A stretch of 64,000 nucleotides of DNA, taken from NCBI GenBank assembly GCA_033030425.1, contig JAUFSD010000001.1, forward strand, positions 1,736,001 through 1,800,000, written 5' to 3'. The stretch comes from Verpa conica. Taxonomy: Eukaryota; Ascomycota; Pezizomycetes; Pezizales; Morchellaceae. This document shows, one piece after another, positions 47,393 to 59,854 of this stretch (positions are counted from its first letter, which is position 1; each line of letters starts with the position of its first letter). The notes under the pieces are model-generated. The model made no database searches and was not told where the DNA came from. It was given only the letters and a program-made list of their open reading frames with translations. The position numbers were made by a program, and so were the translations under genes.

Positions 47393-48357
47393 GACAAGTT
47401 GTAGGATTGAAAGTTGCAAGAATATGTACTGAGGGAGCAGCCGTGAAGCAAATTAATGGAAGTAGAGCGTGAAGAAAGGAGGTGGACCAGATGGAAAGGG
47501 CAAATCAAAGGGTGGTATGGTTTAGGGAAAGTTAAGTGAAAAGGAGGTCAGTAAGTAGAGTCCATGAGCGCGGTTAGAGCAGCTGGTGAATGTCACTCGT
47601 TCTACAGGGCGAAGTGGTAGTTTCTAGGGTGCTGGGTGTTGCAAGAGATGTTGCGCGTTGCAGTTGCCCCTCTCTGTCTCTGTATGTCTCTTTCTCTCTG
47701 GCTCAGTTGGTTCCGAATCGTTCCTGGCGGGCAACGGATCACCTAGGTATGTAGAGGGACATTTACGTATGGGAAGCGGGTGCCTTACTGCTGCTTCACC
47801 CACAGCTTCTCTTCTCTGCATGGCCCTATTTACGTGCATCTATCTCACTTCCCGGCTTCCCCGCGTGGTGAGTGGGCCCCGAGAGGTCTCCTCAGGGACT
47901 TTCTACACCAATGCAGCTTCCAAGTTTCTAGATGTTGTCGAGAGCTAAGCCATTTGAGCTGTCTCGGGGTGGTCAGGATGGTCAGGGTCTTCCCTGCAAT
48001 ATCACACGGGCGGCAAGTGAAGGAAGAGCGTGTCTACGCCACTGCCATGCTCTAACGGGTGTGTGGCTGCAGTGATGGCTGCAGTGGCTGCTGTTTCCAC
48101 AGCAACCATGCCAATTATACCACGTGACCGTGTCTTTGTATGCCCCTGGTGTGTTTACTCGTGTTGAGTCTTTCACAGTCAACTTCACAGACAACCGTTA
48201 CAAGTTACAAGCTACAACCTGCCCTGCTGCCCACCCTACTGCCCCTCGTTTTGTCCAATCCGTGGGCCTCAATTAGATACTACTGCAGCTTCTGTCTTAT
48301 TTGCCCTGCCCACATACAGAACCACGCTCACTGCCCGCACTAAGCAAAGGACCAAAG
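47393..48357. promoter_or_regulatory. Divergent intergenic region between afi1 and separase
   Basis: 965 bp separating two start codons. It is GC-richer than the other spacers, and has a CTGTCTCTGTATGTCTCTTTC-like pyrimidine tract near 47675 and TGGCTGCAGTG repeats around 48065-48090. Overlapping frames at 47624-47948 are unlikely to be genes. Both promoters must lie here. Confidence 0.45.
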
Positions 48358-51300
48358 ATGCCCGCATACTACCCAAATCCGTATGACGGGATCAAGCAGC
48401 ACATGACCGTCGAGGCCTGCTCAAATTCAACCATCAAACTCCTCACAGATGCCTTCACCGCTATCGAACCCACAGTTGCCTCGGCCACAGTCAAGATATC
48501 ATCGCGATCAAAGAGTACAAAGTCAACATCGCAAAAGTCAGTGACAGAAACAGTTACCGTAGTATCATCAGCACCCAAAGCAGTGGAAAAGCAAAAACTT
48601 GCAATCGAGGTAATAAACACCTGTCTTAGAGCCCTTAGCGATGCTGCAAAGAAGGATGCGCTATCTCAATCACCCCCGCTGCCCTCTGCGACGACGGCTG
48701 TCCCGGAGAACTCTGCGCCTGCTCGGAAATCAGGAAAACTTGTCTCGGCGAGCACAAAGCCATTACAGTCACGGTCAGCAAATAGGAATGACACAAAGCC
48801 TGATTCGGTTGCAAATCTAGCCTCCTGCTGTGCTCTCTCTATATCATACCTTAATTCAATACAGAATACCCCTAGTCTCCCGGAGATGCCTTTGCTACAA
48901 GTCGAGACAGCACAGAATAGTCTCTTGCTTAAGCTAATACAGCTCGGTATGTTCGAGATGGGTTTGAAGGAGGCTCGGAGTCTGAAGCGGAAATTGAGCG
49001 AACATATGCAGAGTGGGTCGGCTGAGGAGAAAGTCCAAACAACGTCTTCAAAGTCGAAGCCCACCGGAAAAGAGAGTGGGACTGGAAAGGCTGAAAGAGA
49101 GTCCTTTAGTAAGATGCTCGAGTTCAAGGATGTGATCACGTCAAAACCTGCATTTCCGTTGGTTATTTCATGTCAGTTGGGAATGCTACGATGTCTCGCT
49201 GGATTGAAGAGACCAGAGTTGATTGAGGTGTGTGCCTTCTTATTTTGTTAGAACCTAATGAACTTTACTGATTTGATACCTAATTCCCAGGCCATCCTCC
49301 CCTCACTATCCGCCCCACACAATCCTTTATCTCTAATAAAAGCCCTTTCACGGTCATCACCCCCGAAAGCGTTGGCACAATTGAATGTTTTCATCCATAC
49401 ACTCTTGTCCATCGCCCCTTCAACATCGACAACCGCCGACAGTAACGCAACAAATATAAAAATGTTCTGCAGTCCTAAAACAGCCTTGATATTACAAACA
49501 ATAGCAACCGAGTGTGGTGTCTTGAGAAAGCTCCTTCAATCCGAGAGCAAGGATATGACTGACAAGGACCGTACCGAGCACTGGGAAAGCTGGCGGAAAT
49601 ACTTAACAGTGTTCGTCCGACGTACGCAGGATCAGCGAAGTAAACCTGATCGGTATAACTTTATACAGCAAATGTCAAATACAATTCGACAACTACTACA
49701 TGGAAGTAACTCATCAAAATCTCTACCGCTGGAGGTTATTAAGACCCTCGCCGCTGTATCATTCGATGCTGGGATGTTAAATGAGTCTATGAACTGTACC
49801 GAGGAATTGCTTATGGAATTAGAGACTAAGAATAACGAGTCGGATGCGGCGCTGAAAGTTATTAGTAATGTCAGATTAGCAACCATCGAATTAAAATTAT
49901 CGACAATTGGAAAGGATGGAGATCTTGTTCTGGATAGTGAGGTTGTCGATGGATTGAAGGAGAGGGTTGAGATTGCAGTTGAAGGCCTAGCATCAATTAG
50001 AAACGGGAGAAAGGCAGATCTAGAGCTTTTGTTAAATGAGGTAGCCTCATTGAGAAGGAGTGGAGTCAGTCTGCTGGCATCTCTTTTGAAAGACGAAAAT
50101 GAGAGCGAGGAAGGAACGGAGGAGTCTTTGGAGGACAAGGACTCAAGATGGACTTTAAGGCTATTATGTGATTCAATTGCTCGTGGAGTTATTCGGTTTT
50201 GTGGGAAATATTTGGCGATGGTGATTTCGGACGAGGAACGGACTAAAGCAAAAAAAATTGTCGCATCTACGATTGATACAGCTATCTCAACCTCTTGGCG
50301 GGGATTTAATACTGGCACCCCCGATGCATGGGACGCTGTCGAGGATTTAGTCAAAGAATCCTTATCTATAATCAGGTCGCTACCAGAAAATGATATTGAC
50401 CATGCCATGTTTTATGAAAAGTTTTCAACAACATATTGGCAGATCCACCTACTTTACCGAAAAGCTGGCATGGACAAACCGAGCATTCTGGCCTTGAAGA
50501 GAAGCCTTATGATATTAGATCGACGGCCTCCAGCAGAACTTATCCAGACCAACGCCGCCTTGAAGTGGGAGCGGCTAGGTAGCTTTCTCCTTCTGGCGGG
50601 TGACTACAGAAAGGCTGAGGATGCACTGTTGAGTGCTGTAAATGTACTTTTTGAGATAGGAGTTTTGGAGGAGATAGGGCAGAGCGCTACGAAGGGCGAA
50701 TTACCTGGACATGCATCCGATTTGCCTATCAAGGAAGCAATGGTGGGCAGAGTTTTGGCAGGTCTCGTCAAGTGTGTAAACAAAAAGAAGGATGGTGTGG
50801 CTTCTTCTTTGCGGTTTGATTATGCGGGAATATCGAAGGCGGCGCGAGGAGCTATGCTTGAATGGTCAATGAAGCTGGCAATCGGTGCTATGGGTAGTGA
50901 TGGCACAGTTGCCCAGATACTAGCTGAGAGGCTACTAGACGTATATTTGTTCGAGGAAATGCCTCTACGAAGAGCCCGAGTTATTTCGAAGCTTGTAGAG
51001 CTAGCGGTCGACCATAGTGACCTAATCAACAAAGAGGAGGTTAAGAAACTTGGTGAGGAAACTTTCAAGTGGGCTGAGGGCGCAGATGAAGGGACTCTGC
51101 TACAGGATGAGAAGCTACTGAGGTATAAAGAGGATATTATGGCAGGGTGCCTGGTTAGTCTGTCATTTTTGCGCTGGCAAGATGGTGAAGCCGATCCAGA
51201 GTTGATGAAGACCGCACTCGGGCTCTGGAATAAACTAGTGAATGGATGCCTTACCTGGGACGCAGTGGTAGATAAAGTGGAAGATATTGACCTAGTAATG

Positions 51301-54300
51301 AAGAAATTAGAGATGGTGGCTGAATTCTTCGAGATGAAAGGAGAAGTTGAACTTAAGGTTTGTGCCTTGAAAGTTTTAGTAGCATTTAGGGGAATTGAAG
51401 ATAAAGCGAATTATGACTGTAAGTCAGAAATCCTTCATATATCATTACCTCGAATAGTACTGATTTCCCTGTGATAGCACTTGTTCATTTACAAACTCTC
51501 TTGGGAATCCAGTACCTTCGCCTTGGATACTCTGGCCGGGCAGGAATGGCCTTGGCAAAGGCTCAAGCTTTAATCAAGAAATCGTCAACTGGGCTGTCCT
51601 CAACAACTGTGGTGCAATGTCATCTAGCGTATACGGAGTACTTTGTGAACATTGGCAACCTCGAAAAGGCCGAGGAATATTTTATCTCGGCCAGTGCCCT
51701 CGTCGATGAGGATGAAGAACTTACGAACGCAAAGATTTCAGGCGCAAGAATTGCAAAAAGGGTTAAGATAAATAGGATTATTGCAGATGCTGCATACGCT
51801 ATGAGCTTGCTGACATTCGAAAAGGCGAGTGATGGCCTATGAAGAATGACTTTGATATACCTTTATGCTAATTCTGGTCTTTGCAGGGGAATCCTAATGA
51901 TGCATTGGCCCACGCTAGAAGATGCGTCAGACTCAATCAACGTGCCTGGGCTGGTTTGGAAGCTCTCAGTAAAGATAAAGCAACATCAAAACCTGACAAC
52001 CTCGTTGCAGGGATGGCAGCACTTACAACTGGCTCCTCAGGGCCAAAAATTCACTCAACTACCTTGGCAGCATTTAATGCACCGCTCCTTTGGCCACTTG
52101 TATCAGCACTTCATGCAGGGCTTCTCCAAGCATCTAACATTTATCGTCATCAAGGCATGGTTCGCGAGGCTGAGTTTTACCTTCAGCAAGCGCTTAAGAC
52201 TGTCGAAGCAGTAAATGCAACATCTAGAGTGGCCAAGACAATGACTGTGTACGGTGATTTGAAGGTTAGAGCAGGCCTGACGGATGAGGGAACGGAGATG
52301 CTAGAAAAAGCCAGGAAGTTGATCACTAGTGGAAATGGTGTTGTTGATTTTGAAGTTGCAGCTGGGAACTTGGAGAGGATCAAAGGCGATTGGCAGGAGG
52401 AGAGTGAGGCGTATGAACGTGCAGAGAGGCACCTGGAAGAGTTGATGGCAGTTGATAGGATTGAAAGTTTAGGAAGCTTTATACCAAGTCCAGAGGAGCT
52501 GGCGGAGACGTAAGAACCATACTACCGAATCAAGTATTGGAAATACACTAACAGTGGTTAGAATGGCAAAAATGGCACTGGAAGAAGCCGCAAGTAAACC
52601 AAAACCTAAAGCAAAGGCACCTGCCAAACGCAGAGGAAGGGCAGTAGCGACTATAAAGTCAAAGACTGCAAAGGCTGAGGCTGAAAAAGCGGCTGCTCCT
52701 GTCAGTGCGACTGAAGTAGTTGCTGGCGAGTGTTCTACACTTCTTAAGCAGAAGGGAAATGTTTTGAGACTCAAAGCCCATAACCTTTCTATGCAACGAA
52801 AGTGCGAACAGGCTGAAGCTCTACTAAAGGAGGCGGCAAAACTTCCGGTGGGGCACCAAGAGGCTGTGGTTCATGGGTTGACGGAAGCGAGGCATCTCTT
52901 CCAAGAGGCGTTGATCCTTATTAGCTCTGATCCAGTTTTTAGCGTTCTTCAAGACTCAAGTACTACTACCCCTACCCATAATTTGAATATTAATCACTGA
53001 TATAATCTCCCCAGCAATTTCTTTGCCAAACGTTGCCATACAAAAACCCGACACCATAAACCCGGCCGCTTCGCCTGTCAAAAAATCGACCCGCAAACCT
53101 GCTAAAGAGCGTAAAGCTGTAAGAGAGTTCATGGAGCTCCTTGAGAAGGCTAGAGATGCGGTCTACAACGTGCATACAAGGGCTGCAAAGTGCGGATCTT
53201 CAACAATGACACATAGCGTGGCTTCATTGCTCAGTGAAATTATTGTATTGATTCATGCAGTGACTGATGTGAAAGGGAAAGGGCCGGAGCATCCCTTGTT
53301 TGCAAGCTATTCTCTTGGTAGGTTGGGATTCAGTATTTTTAGCAACCATTAACTAACTTCAAGTAGAATTGCACAAAGGGCTTTCACTACAGAGAGAGAA
53401 AGCTGCTATAGAGACTGAGAGGATTTCAAACAGTGTCCCAGAGGACCTGAGTTGGCCAACCAATGGGCCTCATGGTGGGCCTGTGCCAACAGAGCTGAAT
53501 CCATTTGACTTTTCAAGCTTCCAAAGAGATTATATCGACATCATCCCTAAAAAATGGGCTGCCGTTTCGATCTCATTGAATGAGAACCGTGATGAGCTTT
53601 ACGTCTCGCGTTTCCAAGCCGGGGAAAGTCAGTTGATGATACGTTTACCGCTTACCCGTCATAATTCTCGAGATGATTACGAGGCGGTATTCGAGTATAG
53701 TGCGGGGCGAAACGAGCTAGACGAGATCATTGAAGGAGCGAATATCAGTGCTCACAGCGCTAAAGAAATGACGAGCAAGGGTGCTAGGAAAGAATGGTGG
53801 GAGGGACGAGAAGCCCTTGACACCCGTCTTAAGGACCTCCTGGATAATCTTGAGCATGTTTGGCTTGGTGGCTTCAAGGGTATCTTTTGCCAGTATGCAC
53901 GCCACTCTGGACTTCTGGCAAGATTTAAAATGACCTTTGAGAAAATACTCTCAAAGCATTTGCCCTCTAGGAGGCGGAAGAGGGCTGTGAAGGTTAATAT
54001 CGATCATCGTATCCTTGAGTTGTTTATCGGACTTGGGCCATCAGAGGATCAAGAGAATTTTAATGAAGAGCTTGTAGACTTGATCTATTTCGTCGTGGAT
54101 ATTTTGCAGTTCCATGGGGAAGGGAATGCCTATGATGAGATTGATCTCGATGAGGTAAGTCGGGAAGCAATTTTAGACAGAAACAAATACTAATCCATAC
54201 TTAGATGGTTGTGGAACTTATGGATGCTCTAGATTCATATCATCAGGAGGTCTCATTCCGTACCAGTGAGGTTGAACGCGAAATCGATCACACAATTCTG

Positions 54301-55047
54301 ATCCTTGACAAATCGGTACACATGTTCCCTTGGGAATCGCTTCCGTGTCTTCGTGGTCATTCGGTCTCTCGACTTCCATCTCTAGCTGCCCTTCGCGAGC
54401 GGATCCTGAAGATGCAAGAGAAGACACCATCTCAGACCGTTCCCGGGTTCTATGTTGATAGGGACAGAGGCTCCTACATCCTCAACCCAAGTTCTGATCT
54501 GGTTGCTACCCAAGATATGTTTGAGCAAGATTTTAAGAATCTGGAAGATTGGGAGGGCATTGTCGGCAAGGAACCTTCTGAGGAGCAATTCCGCAAATAC
54601 TTGGAAAATCGCGATCTCCTCATTTATTTCGGGCACGGCAGTGGAGCACACTTTATCCGCGGCAAAACCGTCAAGAAACTCGAAAACTGTGCAGTTTCGA
54701 TGCTCCTGGGGTGTAGCAGTGGTGCGCTGAAGGATGCGGGTGAATTCGAACCACACGGAATGTCTGTTAACTATTTACTCGGAGGATGTCCGTCTTTGGT
54801 TGCGACCTTGTGGGATGTAACGGATAAAGATATTGATCGGTTTTCGAAGGATGTTTTCGAAAGGTGGGGGTTGTTCAATAAAGAGAAGTCCTCAAGGAAA
54901 GGAAAGGGAAAGGCTACTTCTTCCTCTGTTGCTGCTGGCGTGTCGCTCGTGGAAGCTGTTGCGAAGGGGAGGGAGTGTTGTAATTTGAAGTACCTTAACG
55001 GTGCGGCGCCGGTGGTTTACGGGATTCCGGCGTACTTGTCAGTTTAG
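48358..55047 (+). CDS. esp1: Separase (separin), cysteine protease of sister-chromatid separation
   Basis: Exons 48358-49227, 49291-51418, 51478-51824, 51887-52509, 52562-52959, 53015-53317, 53367-54154, 54205-55047 (2099 aa, usual for fungal separases). The C-terminal domain has the catalytic pair: His in IYFGHGSGAHF (about 1963) and Cys in MLLGCSSGALKDAG (about 1989), then FEPHGMSVNYLLGGCPSLVATLWDVTDKDIDRF. Upstream is an alpha-solenoid of TPR-like helices, for example LGSFLLLAGDYRKAEDALLS. A basic Lys/Ala linker around 1330-1350 could be a nuclear localisation signal. The enzyme cleaves the cohesin kleisin at anaphase once securin is destroyed; Aspergillus calls it BimB. The third intron has a GC donor (AAG|GCGAGT) and only this join gives FEKGNPNDAL in frame. 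The start is the ATG at 48358; the longer frame begins with TTG. Confidence 0.96.
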
Positions 55048-55803
55048 TTTAGTCTTTTTTAGTTACTTTTGCACGATATGGTGAAATGGGGTCGCATTGG
55101 GGGCATTTTAGGTGTTTGGGGGGGTGCTTGAGTTTGGGTTTTCCGTTCTTGTATAATATCACTGGTATAGATTACTATGTGTGTAGAGTATGATTATGAG
55201 GTTAATGATCATAATTATCCCGTTGTATGGTAGGTATTTCACGTGTGTAGTAGTAGTGATTAGTAATAGTTAAATTTTTAGGGATATGGAAGACCCTTCA
55301 ATAGTCAGAAAGCCATATCCTGAAATCTGATATAGATCCCAACTACGAGTGACTATTTGTGATTACACCTATATGGAGTCTCTATATCCTTTCACCAATA
55401 CATGTAACTACGTTGTAGGATGGGTTTAACAACTTTCGCATAGGTAGCACCCATTTAGGCTGAAATGGCGAATGCAACTTGAACGAATTATATAGATACA
55501 CTAGGAGATGCAGGTACACATATATCCCCCAAAGTCTCAGGTTCCAATGTCGAGTTATGATTATTGATTATTGTAGAGAGCCATCACGGTTGTGGGGCTA
55601 GCCGAGGTTCCTGGCATATGGCTGGCTGGCTCGTGACATCCCTCCTCACGTCACTGGTGCCCCGTGCTACACAACCTCGACTTTACCCCAGATTTGATCC
55701 CGCGATCGCGCTCCCCCTCACTCCCCAACCTGATCTTCCTCTCTGCCTCAACAGCTACCAATACAATACCTGTGATATACCATCACTAGCTGTTGGAGGC
55801 CCA
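55048..55803. other. Intergenic, no gene seen
   Basis: AT-rich 3' flank of separase, followed by a C/T-rich leader upstream of the TMEM135-like gene. In-frame sequence upstream of 55804 (from 55564) is open but lacks conserved features and is treated as leader; an ATG at 55618 is a possible alternative start. A short inverted pair (GGATATGG / CCATATCC) lies at about 55280-55320. Confidence 0.45.
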
Positions 55804-57672
55804 ATGACTTCGTCTACATCAGGTCCAGTCATACCTCCGCTGGACACGAAGTCTAAGCAGATTTCTAACCCCAAACCCGGCGCCCAACCTCCGTCACATG
55901 CCCGCCGGTTACTTATTCTCTCCCTACGCTACGCGATCTCACCAAAGGAATATGGAGCTATCCGGCGTCGTGTACTCCTCAAGGGCCCGGCCGCAATAGC
56001 TTCTCGGACTCCTACAAAGAGCCAGTTCGATGCTGTGTGCGATAAAGCCGAAGACTACATTCCTTCCTCTACACGGGCTGGGCTACGGGTATTTCTGGCT
56101 AGCAGCCTTGTGCTAGGCCTGTGGGATGCGGTATCCGAGAAGCTGAGAAAACGTAGAGGGGGTAAAGAGTTGTAGGTTACTCGCTTTTGGGAGTTGGGGT
56201 TTTTACATGTGATAATTGGCTGATTGTAGGGATTACAACTAGGTCGGCTGCGGTACACTCTACATTCTTAAAGAATCCGAATTTCTTACTTTCGCTGTCG
56301 CTTTCTACACTTGTGGTTCTTCACAGACTACTTTATCGCTTTCTGTTCCAGTTGCGTTCAAACTTGCTCTTGCAGAATGCTCAAGCTCGGCGGTTTCGGC
56401 AGCGACACTCGAAAGTGTCGAAATTATTTACATCGCCTTTTTCACCGTCAATCGGGTCTTCACTAGCTGGGTTGGCGCTGTTATTACATCCGTCTTCTGA
56501 TCGTCGAGTGACCATAGCGGTGTATACTTTCGTTAAGGCCTTGGAGTATTCCTATAACAAACTAGAGGATGATGGGTGGTTTCCAAATCGGGCATGGGTA
56601 GGCTAATTCTTGAAGGAATACTGCTTGAGTTTGTTTGCTAACTCAAAGGTCACAGTGGTTTGGCTCGTGGCTTCTTTTCCCAATCACCTCCGGGCAGCTT
56701 TTATATACATTCATATTTGATAGAGATTGTTTCCCGTCGGAATATGGTGGTTTTATTCTTGACTACTCGAAAGAGTATGTCCAAAAGAAACCCGAGGGAT
56801 ATTCCTCTATGGTAAAATGGCCAGGCGCCTATGAGATCATAGATAGTATTGGTAAAATGGCTGGTTTGGGTTATCCGTACGTTACCTCTCGTGTTCTTGA
56901 TTTATTGGCTTAATTGGCTTAATTGGCGGAACGATAAGCTGACTGACTAACCCCAATGAATAGGCCCTTCAACTCACCAATCTTATACCCTGATTCGAAT
57001 GCCCTTCCCAAAGCCCTTCAATCAATCGCCCCCATAGTAGATCCAGCTCACCCTATGATAACCTCCCTACAATGTGCCATGCTCCATCCCAACGACCCCA
57101 GTTGCCTTAAAACATACCTTAGCTTCTGGGCCTCTGAATTTACCCGTATCGCAAAATTCATTGGGATATGCTACAGCATTACATGGATCCCCAAGTACAA
57201 ATCTTTCTTTAGGAATCCGGTTGGCGCGCTCATTAAGCTCTCCCGGTCGACGCTACTTACGAGCACGTTTATTACTGGGTCTATCGGAACGGCTTGGGCA
57301 ACATGCTGTCTCTTCCAGAAAACCCTACCGAGGGGGTTCCTGCCGAAAGGTCGGTTCTGGTTTAGTGGAGTACTTGGAGGGTTGTGGGCATTGGTGGATT
57401 CAAGAGGTGGGAGAGGAAACTTCCTGTATAGTTTTAGGTTAGGCATTATTAGTGCTTGGAAAGTGCTTGTGAAGAGAGGGCTGGTTAAGGGTATTAAGTA
57501 TGTTTCCCTCACTCCGAATTACGGGAGTGAAAGAACACTTGCTGACATAAACCCTTTGCGTAAATTAGGAATGGTGATGTATACCTATTTATCTTTTCTC
57601 TTGCGGTTATCAATTCCCTCTTCGATATGGAACCCCACTCTATCTCTGGAAGTGCTGCGCGAAGAGCGTTGA
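55804..57672 (+). CDS. TMEM135-like multi-pass membrane protein
   Basis: Exons 55804-56161, 56230-56597, 56656-56876, 56964-57672 (551 aa). The three junctions join RKRRG to GITTRSAAVHS, NRAW to WFGSWLLFPI, and GLGYP to PFNSPILYPD, and each removes an in-frame stop. Several hydrophobic helices are visible (FLLSLSLSTLVVLHRLLYRF; WLLFPITSGQLLYTFIF; LLTSTFITGSIGTAWATCCL; WFSGVLGGLWALVD). Motifs HSTFLKNP, ALEYSYNKLEDDGW and WASEFTRIAKFIGICYSI fit the TMEM135 family, whose animal members sit on mitochondria or peroxisomes and affect fission and lipid handling. The role in fungi is unclear. The start ATG at 55804 gives a Pro/Ser-rich cytosolic N-terminus. I am fairly sure of the family and less sure of the N-terminal end. 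Confidence 0.8.
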
Positions 57673-58628
57673 GCTCTGTCAGGGGACTAGGGCTGAAAGA
57701 TCCCGTTGCGGAGAAGAAGAAACCCCTGGAAGTAGAGGCATCGGCATCGGGGGTCAAGGGTGCCCCCTAGAAGACACTTGTTAAAGATTAGTCCACAGTC
57801 ATCAATTTGAGGGCGTTGAATTTTTTTCTTTTTTGTAGCGATAAATAGGTGTGATAATTTCCTACAGTTCTCTCTTTCGCTTTTTGTCTTGTTTTTGTTT
57901 TCTTTTCTTTTCTTTTCTTTTTTGTAATGACATGTTGGCGCCTCCACTGTATCGATACCTGGGATGGCGTGTGCAGTGGGGTAGGAAATAAAACGCAATC
58001 CTTGGTATATATTCTACTCCCGTGCTCGCATAATGTGGGGTTGGCTCCGGCGGCTGTGGTACAACGACGCAAGGGTAGGAGGTGTGTATCTTAATATCGG
58101 ATTCCCCACCCATAACCCCTTGTGACACATATTACGCAACAGGTTAAATAGTACCGCTGAATCTTCGGGTGCTTGTTACCTGTCCCGGAGAGAAGGTATC
58201 GAGAACTTCTCTAGGCTCTCGGCGCTTATATTAGGTGCCTTGGGGCTCGTAGTTCATATAACTGATACTATCAGTTCAATGAACTGCATAGCCAGAGTCG
58301 TTTCTGTATACTTACCCGAAATCCCCTGGTTCTATATGTTTGAGGATTTATGCCATACCCTGGCGTTGTGGCTTGGGGGGTTGTCAAAGCAGGGTTCTCG
58401 AGTGATATAATATGACACACTTCCCTAGGTCCTTTCACAATGGAACCTAGTTGTTCTTACTGGTCTCACGGGAATATAAAGCATGGTTTAGGATATCCTT
58501 TTTTAAATAACAAATTTTAACTACACTTGAAAAACGCGGACATTCCCAGAATACCGCACAACACCCCCTTCAACCCCCCCTCAACCACCACACCAATCCA
58601 CTCGAGCTATCACTTAACAGGTTATCCC
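57673..58628. other. Spacer between convergent genes
   Basis: It contains a (TTTTC)n tract at 57901-57923. No gene seen; the frames on the minus strand at 57687-58128 are Lys-rich shadows of this low-complexity stretch. Confidence 0.5.
57901..57923. repeat. (TTTTC)n microsatellite
   Basis: About four tandem five-base units ending in a T run, in the spacer between the TMEM135-like and pectate lyase genes. Confidence 0.8.
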
Positions 58629-59854
58629 TTAAAAGGTAAGGGTGGCACCAGCGTTGGCAACGACGTATGCCGGCAAACTGGCAGTTCCACCAGGGCTAAG
58701 GGTGTAAGGTGGGGTCCACGCAGAGATGGCGACGGCCTCGTTGGTTCCGCCACCGAAGTCGTTGCCAACAGCGTAGGCAGTTCCAGCATCGGTAGAGTAG
58801 AGAGGGCTGTCGACACCCGAAAAGACGTTGTACCTAACAATGAGCTTGGCAGCTTGGCGGGTGTTGATACCGTCGTTGACGTCGACGAAGTAGTTGTTAA
58901 CAATGTCACCAGTACCGAAGCGGAAAGAAGGAGTACGGGAGTTAATGTTTTTCCAGTAGTTGTGCTTGTAGGTGACGGTCAAATGGCCCTTATCTTCAGC
59001 AGAGTTGGAGTCAGAGTGACCGACGAGGGATCCCTTCCAGTGGTCGTGGAGGTAGGTGTAGGAAACGGTGATCCAGTCGCAGCCGTGGGTAATGTCGAGA
59101 AGGCCGTCATAGTAATCCTAATTGGCCCGAATATTAGACTTGCATACTTTGAACAAATATTCTCGAGGAGTTTTTAAGTACTTTGTCATGGTCCAAGTCG
59201 GAAGAAAGGTCGACATGATCAACCCAGACGTTGCTTGCAGCCTGGATACCAATAGCATCACCGGTATCGGCCAAAACCTTAGAGATCTTCAAGTTCCTGA
59301 TAATAACATTATTCTCTCCATTGACGCGGAGACCAATACCGACCAAAGCTTTTAATCAAATTATGTCAGTATCCTAAGCTATTATCACCTTAGAGTTTGT
59401 AGGGATAAGCTTACATGCAGCAGAGGTCTTTCCAAGAATGCTGGTATTAGAACCAATACTGACAACAGCGCTACCACTAATGGTGCCGGTGATGTAGATG
59501 ACTTTGGCGGTATCTCCAGCAGCTGCTGAAGTCAAAGCAGCCAAAGTAGTGACAGTAATAGGTGTTGCAGATCCACCTCCAGTGGTACCTGTATTATCAT
59601 GTGTTAGAAATTTCTATACAAACCCTAGAACTCAGAACTGGAGATTCTTACCTCCGTTCAAGGTGGCATATCCAGCATTGGCTGCTTCACTGTAGGAAGC
59701 ACGTTTGACGAGGCTGTTAGGGCCAGGAGCTGCCTGTAATTACAACTTCAATTAGGAACTGTGGTCTCAATTGTAAAGCTCTGGATATTTTCCTACGCAC
59801 CATTGACAGCTGGGAAAGGGCCGTAATGGCCAAACCGATGAGGGAGAACTTCAT
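58629..59854 (-). CDS. Secreted pectate lyase, polysaccharide lyase family 1
   Basis: Exons, in coding order: 59854-59801, 59733-59652, 59588-59415, 59348-59182, 59117-58629 (321 aa). The first exon encodes a signal peptide (MKFSLIGLAITALSQLSM, then AAPGPNSLVKR, a likely Lys-Arg processing site). The mature part follows the PL1 parallel beta-helix: VIYITGTISG, IGLRVNGENNVIIRNLKISK, AIGIQAASNVWVDHVDLSSD, DYYDGLLDITHGCDWITVSY (calcium-site region) and SLVGHSDSN, then HNYWKNINSRTPSFRFG, which carries the conserved catalytic Arg. The final VNDGINTRQAAKLIVRYNVFSG is also typical. The enzyme cleaves polygalacturonate by beta-elimination outside the cell. Length is normal. The gene is isolated next to a long gene-free region, and no pectin cluster is visible. 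Confidence 0.95.

Noticed and set aside
30383..55047. A cell-cycle/ubiquitin gene cluster (acrB, cdh1, separase)
   Set aside because: The genes are separated by unrelated genes and long spacers, and these are ubiquitous housekeeping functions; proximity alone is not evidence.
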